From the NCBI GenBank assembly GCA_030606865.1, contig JAUWFQ010000005.1, positions 1 to 37,844 on the forward strand: a DNA stretch of 37,844 bases, read 5' to 3'. This document shows positions 32,579-37,844 of the stretch, in pieces. The DNA is from a bacterium. Its GTDB lineage: Bacteria; Fidelibacterota; Marinisomatia; Marinisomatales; JAHJCW01. Each line of letters starts with the position of its first letter. Within the stretch, counting starts at the first letter, position 1. Position numbers and translations under genes: made by a program. Under the pieces are notes generated by a model, which did not search any database, was not told the DNA's origin, and saw only the letters and a list, made by a program, of their open reading frames with translations.

Positions 32579-34591
32579 TTACTTTGTTTCCCCGCTTTGA
32601 GGATTAAATCTTGCTGCGAAACCACCACTTTTTATTAGCCGTACCTTTAGTGTGTCTTCTGAGTTAACTTTAAACTGCTCAATTTTAATAGCGGTAGGAT
32701 TTGTCTCAAAATCTGTTTCCGCCGCGTCGCGATACATTTGTACCTTGTACGTACGACCCTTTTCTAAGAAATCGAGTGCTATTTGCATTTCACGCGGTTG
32801 CTCGTCTGTGATACTTCCCATATACCAGCTGTTACCCTGGCGCCGGGCTATGGTTACAAAATCCCCAATTTGCGCGTTAAGTACTTTGGTTTCATCCCAG
32901 TTAGTCGGAACATCTTTAATAAACTGAAAGGCAGGCTGTTCAACGTAGTTCTCAATTAGATCAGCGGCCATTTGCAAAGGACTGTAAAGAACAATATACA
33001 ATGCCAACTGTTTGGCCAGAGTGGTATAAACACGATGTTTTCCGGTGTTGTCAAACTTCAGATTAAAAATACCCGGTGTATAATCCAGCGGTCCGGCCAG
33101 CATCCGCGTAAATGGCAGAATGGTAGTATGTTCCGGTGGATTGCCCTCACTCCATGCATTGTATTCCATACCGCGTACGCCCTCGCGGGTCATTATATTT
33201 GGCCAGGTGCGGCGTATTCCAGTTGGCTTGATCGGCTCGTGGGCGTCAATCATAATTTGATGTTTAGCTGCTTCCTGCACAACTTTACGGTAATGACGCA
33301 CCATCCATTGCCCATGACGATATTGTCCTTTTGGAGACATCCTGCCGGCATAGCCTGTTTTTACTGCATGTATGCCCAAGGACTGATATAAACTCAGCGC
33401 ATCCTTTAATTGCTTTTCATATTCGGGAACGTTGCCGCCGCTTTCGTGATGCCCGATCAGTGTAAGTCCTTTCTCTTGTGCATAAGCTGCGATGCGAGGT
33501 AAATCGAAATCGGGATATGGTGTAGTAAAATTTTGTATATTTTTTTCGGTGGACCAAGTGTCCCATCCTAAATTCCAGCCTTCAATTAAAATTCCTTTGA
33601 TGCTGTTTGCAACGGCAAAATCCAGGTATCTTAAAGCACGTTCGGTGGTAGCGCCGTGTTTTTTACCGATATACCAGGTATTTGTGCCGATATGCATCCC
33701 CCACCAGATACCTACATATTTCATAGGCTTTATCCATGAAGTATCTTCTATTTTGCAAGGTTCGTTTAAATTTTCAATCAGATGTGATTCAATTAACTTA
33801 CCCGGCTCATCGGCAATTTGAAAGGTGCGCCAGGGTGTTAAAAAAGGCGTTTGACCGATTACTTTCACACCATCCGGCCAGGGCGCTAATTCACAATGGA
33901 AGGAATGTTTTTGAACTGTTTTCTTTTTTAAAGTCATTCCTGCATAATCAGTTAAAGCAGCTTCGTGAATACTTAGGTGAATTCCGTTTGCGTTTATCAT
34001 GGTAATCGGTGTATTTGCCGAAGGCATTTGTGAAAGCGGAGTTTGCTTGTAGAGACGCTCGTAAGTCGAAAATTCGCCCTTAGTCCACCAGGCGGTAAAA
34101 TCCTGGGCAAAATTAAATTCCGTTTCTTCGGAGCTTATACGGAATCGATTCAGATTATCCTGGGCAGGCAAACGGTAACGAAAAGCGATGCCGTCGTTAA
34201 AAGCGCGAAAAATGAGTTCAAATTTACGGTGTAAAGAATCCGTTTCGCTTAGATAAACAATAAGCTGATTATAGACGTTACTAATTGAAGCGTCCGTTCC
34301 CCACACCGGCTGCCAGACTTCATCTGTACTGCTTTGAGAGACAGAATCCACTTGCAAACCATCAAATAGCGGTGCCTGATCTTTAAAGTGGAAGCCAAGC
34401 AAGGAAGGCTTTAGCAATTCTTGCTGCTCAAAAGAAATTGAATAATGAGCTTTTTGCTGAAGTAACTCAAATTTAATCTGAATTGTCCCGTCCGGCGATA
34501 ACAAATCGTGTTGATTCCCTGGCTTATTATTACAGGAAAGGAAAGCTGTTATAAATACAAAACTTAATAAATGGAAAATGTGCTTATGCAT
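32579..34591 (-). CDS. GH97 glycoside hydrolase (SusB-like alpha-glucosidase), lipoprotein
   Basis: This 670-residue envelope enzyme has a lipoprotein signal (FLSC), an N-terminal GH97 beta-sandwich and a (beta/alpha)8 barrel: GILIEGWNLGWDTW, LIGHHESGG, GIHAVKTGYAG, RGMEYNAWSEGN, TILPFTRMLAGPLDYTPG. From memory of the family, retaining GH97 alpha-galactosidases have an Asp nucleophile at the position where VKTGYAG here carries Gly, as in inverting SusB, so alpha-glucosidase activity is favoured despite the gal context. AGGAGCTAAC precedes the start. Base use looks richer in G+C than the neighbouring genes, consistent with later arrival. Confidence 0.88.
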   Translation of the reverse strand: MHKHIFHLLSFVFITAFLSCNNKPGNQHDLLSPDGTIQIKFELLQQKAHYSISFEQQELLKPSLLGFHFKDQAPLFDGLQVDSVSQSSTDEVWQPVWGTDASISNVYNQLIVYLSETDSLHRKFELIFRAFNDGIAFRYRLPAQDNLNRFRISSEETEFNFAQDFTAWWTKGEFSTYERLYKQTPLSQMPSANTPITMINANGIHLSIHEAALTDYAGMTLKKKTVQKHSFHCELAPWPDGVKVIGQTPFLTPWRTFQIADEPGKLIESHLIENLNEPCKIEDTSWIKPMKYVGIWWGMHIGTNTWYIGKKHGATTERALRYLDFAVANSIKGILIEGWNLGWDTWSTEKNIQNFTTPYPDFDLPRIAAYAQEKGLTLIGHHESGGNVPEYEKQLKDALSLYQSLGIHAVKTGYAGRMSPKGQYRHGQWMVRHYRKVVQEAAKHQIMIDAHEPIKPTGIRRTWPNIMTREGVRGMEYNAWSEGNPPEHTTILPFTRMLAGPLDYTPGIFNLKFDNTGKHRVYTTLAKQLALYIVLYSPLQMAADLIENYVEQPAFQFIKDVPTNWDETKVLNAQIGDFVTIARRQGNSWYMGSITDEQPREMQIALDFLEKGRTYKVQMYRDAAETDFETNPTAIKIEQFKVNSEDTLKVRLIKSGGFAARFNPQSGETK

Positions 34592-34635
34592 GTTAGCTCC
34601 TTTTATTATTGCTAAAATTTCAATTTAAAAGTGTT

Positions 34636-34728
34636 CTATTTATAAACAGACATCTTCAACTTATCCATAAATTCATCAGTCAAAGGGTTATAACGTCGAT
34701 GCGGGATTGTTTTAAATTGTTCATTCAT
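34636..34728 (-). pseudogene. Abandoned 5' end of galT
   Basis: From ATG 34728 the first 19 codons read [19 protein letters not shown], identical to galT except one K-to-E change, and the rest of the frame is unrelated and stops at TAG 34636. It begins 5 bp after the symporter stop codon. It is the scar of a former symporter-galT junction. Confidence 0.88.
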
Positions 34729-34735
34729 AAATTTT
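34671..34735. repeat. 65-bp direct repeat, copy B (galT scar)
   Basis: It is the partner of 30836-30900; the only differences are three transitions. It starts at the symporter stop codon and includes the same 8 bases before the ATG. Confidence 0.9.
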
Positions 34736-36371
34736 ACCAAAACATTGTATATAAAACTATAAGAACTAATATTATTGCATAAGCACCGATATTGAACGCC
34801 GAACTTGTTTTGAATGTTTCCGATGTAACGGGAATCCCCTTTTCATCATCAACTGTTTTTGCTGTGCTCAAACTAACACCAGCAATTATTACCATTGTAA
34901 TCAACAAAGTGTAAAACATTTGATCCATCCAGGGAAGATTAACTGCTTCTGTTTTTAAGAGTAGTGCAACCGGGATCGATGCCACAATTCCAATTATCGC
35001 TCCTTTTGACGTTGCCTTTTTCCAGAATAGTCCCATTAGGAAAACACCCAAAATCCCGGGACTTACCACTCCGGTATATTCCTGAATATACTGAAACATC
35101 TGCGGAATATTTCCGAGAAGGGGAGCCATCACGCCGGCAATTACTAATGCGGATGCAGCCGTTAAGCGACCAATATTTACCATTTGTTTATCGGTTGCAT
35201 TTTTGTTGATATACGATTTGTAAATATCCATTGTGAAAATTGTTGATGTTGAATTGAGCATTGATGCAAGCGAAGAAACAATTGCGGCAACAAGCGCGGC
35301 AATTACAATTCCCTTTAAGCCATTGGGAATTAAAACACTTATCAGCCACGGATATGCTTTATCGTAATTAATTGAACCATCAACCTTTGTGAATGCTTCG
35401 GTTACGCCCGGAATGATTGCAGTTCCTTCGGGTTGAGTAAGCATAACGAAAGCGACGATGCCCGGAATTACAACGATAAGAGGAATTATCAGTTTCAAAA
35501 ATGCGGCAAAAACCAGTCCTTTTTGCGCTTCGCCAAGCGACTTTCCCGCAAGCGCTCTTTGTATTATATATTGATTAAATCCCCAGTAATAAAGATTTGC
35601 CACCCACATACCGCCAATTAAAACTGCAATACCAGGCAGATTAAAGAACTCAGGGTGTCCTCGGTCAAGTATCATGTGAAATTTTTCACCGGCAGTATTG
35701 AAAACATGACTAAACCCGTTTATTAATCCACCTTCAGGAGTTACAGCGTTGAGCGCCAGTACTGTTGTAATCATCCCACCGAATACAAGAACTATCACTT
35801 GCACAACATCTGTCCACGCAACTGCTGAGAGACCACCATAAAGTGAATAGGATGCGGCAATTAACCCCAAACCTATAATAGCATAAATGATTAAACTTCC
35901 ATCGCCGGTTCCAACAATTGTATCAACAGCTTTAGCTCCGAGGAAAAGAATTGAAGTAAGATTCACAAATATAAATAAAGCAATCCAGAAAACAGCAAGA
36001 ATTGTTTTAAGATTTTTGTCGAACCGCTGTTCGATAAATTCCGGTATTGTATATAATTTTTTCTCAATGAAAATCGGTAGAAAATATTTTGCAACGATGA
36101 TAAGTGTCAGCGCTGCCATCCACTCGTAAGAAGCAATTGCCAGACCAATCGCCAAACCGGAACCGGACATCCCAATAAATTGTTCAGCCGAAATATTTGC
36201 CGCAATCAACGATGCGCCAATCGCCCACCATGGTAGTGTTTTACCCGCAAGAAAATAATCTTCTGCATTTTTCTCATGTCCCTCTTTCTTCCGTGAAACC
36301 CACAAACCCAATGCCACAATTCCAATGATGTAAGTTAAAAAAACAATTATATCAATTTTTGCTAACTGCAT
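34734..36371 (-). CDS. Sodium/sugar symporter (SSS family, SGLT-like)
   Basis: This 545-residue inner-membrane protein has about fourteen spans, close in length to bacterial SGLT. Family marks are SLIAANISAEQFIGMSGSG, GLSAVAWTDVVQ (the sodium-solute-symporter signature region) and SSLASMLNSTSTIFTMDIY. It probably imports galactose or glucose with sodium, given the epimerase upstream and the galT scar directly downstream. AGG lies upstream of ATG at acceptable spacing. Substrate is inferred from context. Confidence 0.88.
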   Translation of the reverse strand: MQLAKIDIIVFLTYIIGIVALGLWVSRKKEGHEKNAEDYFLAGKTLPWWAIGASLIAANISAEQFIGMSGSGLAIGLAIASYEWMAALTLIIVAKYFLPIFIEKKLYTIPEFIEQRFDKNLKTILAVFWIALFIFVNLTSILFLGAKAVDTIVGTGDGSLIIYAIIGLGLIAASYSLYGGLSAVAWTDVVQVIVLVFGGMITTVLALNAVTPEGGLINGFSHVFNTAGEKFHMILDRGHPEFFNLPGIAVLIGGMWVANLYYWGFNQYIIQRALAGKSLGEAQKGLVFAAFLKLIIPLIVVIPGIVAFVMLTQPEGTAIIPGVTEAFTKVDGSINYDKAYPWLISVLIPNGLKGIVIAALVAAIVSSLASMLNSTSTIFTMDIYKSYINKNATDKQMVNIGRLTAASALVIAGVMAPLLGNIPQMFQYIQEYTGVVSPGILGVFLMGLFWKKATSKGAIIGIVASIPVALLLKTEAVNLPWMDQMFYTLLITMVIIAGVSLSTAKTVDDEKGIPVTSETFKTSSAFNIGAYAIILVLIVLYTMFW

Positions 36372-36486
36372 ATTTTACCTGCTTTAATTTATTCCAAAAT
36401 TTCTGATCTTAATTTGAAAACATCTTTGTTACCGGATTATTAGTAGTAAATACCATAAAATCTATAAAGTTAAAATCCGTGATTGC

Positions 36487-37599
36487 TTATTCACTTATTG
36501 AGAATTTATATATCGTTTTTTGTTTGTACGTTTTCCCTGCCTGAAGCACTATTGATGGGAAATTTTTGTGATTTGGAGAATCAGGGAAATGCTGTGCTTC
36601 CAGACAAAATGCGGTTCTGTAATTATATCTTGTACTGTCTTCTCCAATATCGGAGCCGTCAAGAAAGTTTCCGGAGTAGAATTGTAATCCCGGTTCTGTT
36701 GTAAATACTTCCATTTTTCTTCCTGAAACAGGCTCGCGAACAATTGCAGCGAGGCTTAATGAATCTGATGTTTTATTTAAAACCCAGTTATGATCATAGC
36801 CATTTCCATATTGAAGTTGTAAATATTCATCGTTAATTCGTTTGCCTATAATTGTAAATTCCGTAAAATCCATTGGAGTTTCTTTTACTTTTAATATTTG
36901 TCCTGTAGGAATTAGTTCATTGTTTACAGGAATAAAGCTCTCGGCAAAAATTTTAAGTTCATGTTCAAGAATATCAGATTTTCCTGCATCTTTAAGATTG
37001 AAAAATGAATGATGAGTAAGATTGATAATTGTGTTTTTATTACATGTAGCATTATAATCAATTATTAATTCATTTTCGTCGGTAAATGAGTATTTTACGT
37101 AAACCGTTAAATTTCCCGGATATCCTTCTTCGCCGTCTTTACTCAAGTATTTGAATTTTACAAAATGCCGGTTATCATCGTTTTTATATTCTACCACATC
37201 CCAAATTATATTATGAAAACCATTTGGGCCGCCATGGAGATGATTATTCCCGTTGTTGGTAGCCAAATAATATTCAGTATCGTTTAAAACAAATTTCCCT
37301 TTATTAATTCGGTTCCCGTATCGTCCAATTATTGCTCCAAAGTATGGATTCCCGTTGATGTATTCTTCAGGAGTACCGTAGCATAATACAACATTGTTAA
37401 TATGCCCATTTTTATCAGGAACATTTATTGACATAACCGTTGCCCCGAGATTTGTAATTTTAACAGCACTGTTGGTTTTATTCGATAGGATAAAGGTTTT
37501 TAATTGTTTTCTCATAATGCTGGTTTTGTTTTCTCTTCCACAAGAAAAAACTATTATTAACAAAAAGAATAGTATGTACTTTAAAATATTTCTTATCAT
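36487..37599 (-). CDS. galM: Aldose 1-epimerase (mutarotase), lipoprotein
   Basis: This 370-residue enzyme interconverts alpha and beta anomers of galactose or glucose. It has a lipobox VFSC (C20), so it acts in the envelope, before sugar uptake. GalM marks are FGAIIGRYGNRI, NNGNNHLHGG (catalytic-site His), NLTHHSFFNL and GYDHNWVL, with EPGLQFYSG near the C-terminus. It follows the GH127-like gene by about 11 bp and precedes the symporter, in line with release of a sugar, mutarotation and import. Confidence 0.93.
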   Translation of the reverse strand: MIRNILKYILFFLLIIVFSCGRENKTSIMRKQLKTFILSNKTNSAVKITNLGATVMSINVPDKNGHINNVVLCYGTPEEYINGNPYFGAIIGRYGNRINKGKFVLNDTEYYLATNNGNNHLHGGPNGFHNIIWDVVEYKNDDNRHFVKFKYLSKDGEEGYPGNLTVYVKYSFTDENELIIDYNATCNKNTIINLTHHSFFNLKDAGKSDILEHELKIFAESFIPVNNELIPTGQILKVKETPMDFTEFTIIGKRINDEYLQLQYGNGYDHNWVLNKTSDSLSLAAIVREPVSGRKMEVFTTEPGLQFYSGNFLDGSDIGEDSTRYNYRTAFCLEAQHFPDSPNHKNFPSIVLQAGKTYKQKTIYKFSISE

Positions 37600-37610
37600 A
37601 ATATTAAAAG

Positions 37611-37844
37611 TTAATCAAGTTTCCATTCCAGAATACCTCCTGAGTAGTTTTCCTGTAGTTTAACTTCTAACCTCATCGATTTTGTTTTTACGTTAGAAAT
37701 TTCGATACTAGTAAATTCATCTTTTAAAACCGGATATTCACTATGTGTTGATATTTCTTTCCATTCTCCGTTTTTCAGATATGTTATCTTCCATGTTTCA
37801 GGAACTCTGCAACCACCATCAGGGCCATCATCGAACCAATATAT
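37611..37844 (-). CDS. C-terminal part of a GH127-like (beta-L-arabinofuranosidase) glycoside hydrolase
   Basis: This frame enters from the right edge and ends at TAA 37611. The readable 77 residues include YWFDDGPDGGCRVPETWKIT and LEVKLQENYSGGILEWKLD. This resembles the C-terminal beta-domain typical of GH127 proteins, where WFDD..GGCRVP and SGGI.EW recur. It is incomplete here, so the catalytic part cannot be examined. It is the most upstream readable gene of the sugar operon. Confidence 0.55.
   Translation of the reverse strand: MYWFDDGPDGGCRVPETWKITYLKNGEWKEISTHSEYPVLKDEFTSIEISNVKTKSMRLEVKLQENYSGGILEWKLD

Noticed and set aside
32972-33391. Several plus-strand frames opposite the GH97 and GH63-like genes
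   Set aside because: They are shadows of the G+C-richer minus-strand genes, whose family motifs are clear.
32579-34591. GH97 alpha-galactosidase, suggested by the gal context
   Set aside because: The position that holds the Asp nucleophile in retaining GH97 alpha-galactosidases reads VKTGYAG here, as in SusB-like inverting alpha-glucosidases.

Overview
The window is AT-rich chromosomal DNA of a Gram-negative bacterium. Outer-membrane-type lipoproteins, a YejM-like inner-membrane protein, a CusCBA-type tripartite pump, a SusB-like GH97 enzyme and an HMA-AraC regulator of a kind common in Bacteroidota suggest the FCB group (Bacteroidota, Ignavibacteriota, Calditrichota or Marinimicrobia). No rRNA or complete tRNA is present, so the phylum is an inference.

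Region by region. (1) 16-3794, minus strand: an operon of methylmalonate/malonate-semialdehyde dehydrogenase, dihydropyrimidinase and beta-ureidopropionase, the lower reductive pyrimidine pathway. Its first gene has no ATG, GTG or TTG start. (2) 4209-6635: two transferase genes, a glycine-rich membrane protein, a 3' half of a tRNA-Val gene and several copies of an intergenic repeat. (3) 6989-15047: mostly plus-strand housekeeping genes (YejM-like protein, YgjP-like hydrolase, MFS carrier, M48 lipoprotein, HAD protein, holin-like protein, acidic lipoprotein, ZIP transporter), with a minus-strand Gdt1-type protein and a decayed outer-membrane protein gene. (4) 15091-15940: an HNH-type protein with a small overlapping upstream gene.

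(5) 16081-24341, minus strand: a heavy-metal (probably copper/silver) efflux locus. An HMA-AraC fusion regulator is followed by a Cys/Met-rich exported protein and the tightly coupled cusC-cusB-cusA genes. The locus ends in two broken genes, an HMA-domain protein and a DoxX-family membrane protein. CusB carries four heavy-metal-binding modules, two at each end. (6) 24589-26346: an acyltransferase, then a single-domain response regulator coupled to an unrecognised protein behind a possible sigma-54 promoter. (7) 26381-28254: a composite region in which two direct copies of a module of about 220 bp (dispersed repeat, AT-rich segment, terminator, 3' half of tRNA-Met) bracket cspA and a small nuclease-like gene. 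It also holds shorter repeats that look like debris of tRNA-targeting mobile elements.

(8) 28570-37844, minus strand: sugar use. The transcription order is a GH127-like enzyme (partial), aldose 1-epimerase, SSS sugar symporter, GH97 enzyme, GH63/trehalase-like enzyme, galT, galK. A 65-bp direct repeat, formed by the real galT 5' end and an abandoned copy of it next to the symporter, shows that the GH97 and GH63-like genes sit as a block between symporter and galT. The simplest reading is an older epimerase-symporter-galT-galK operon that later gained a glycosidase cassette.

No wholly new system is clear. The strongest undescribed structures are the truncated-tRNA/terminator/repeat modules, the galT scar around the glycosidase cassette and the layout of the metal-efflux locus.
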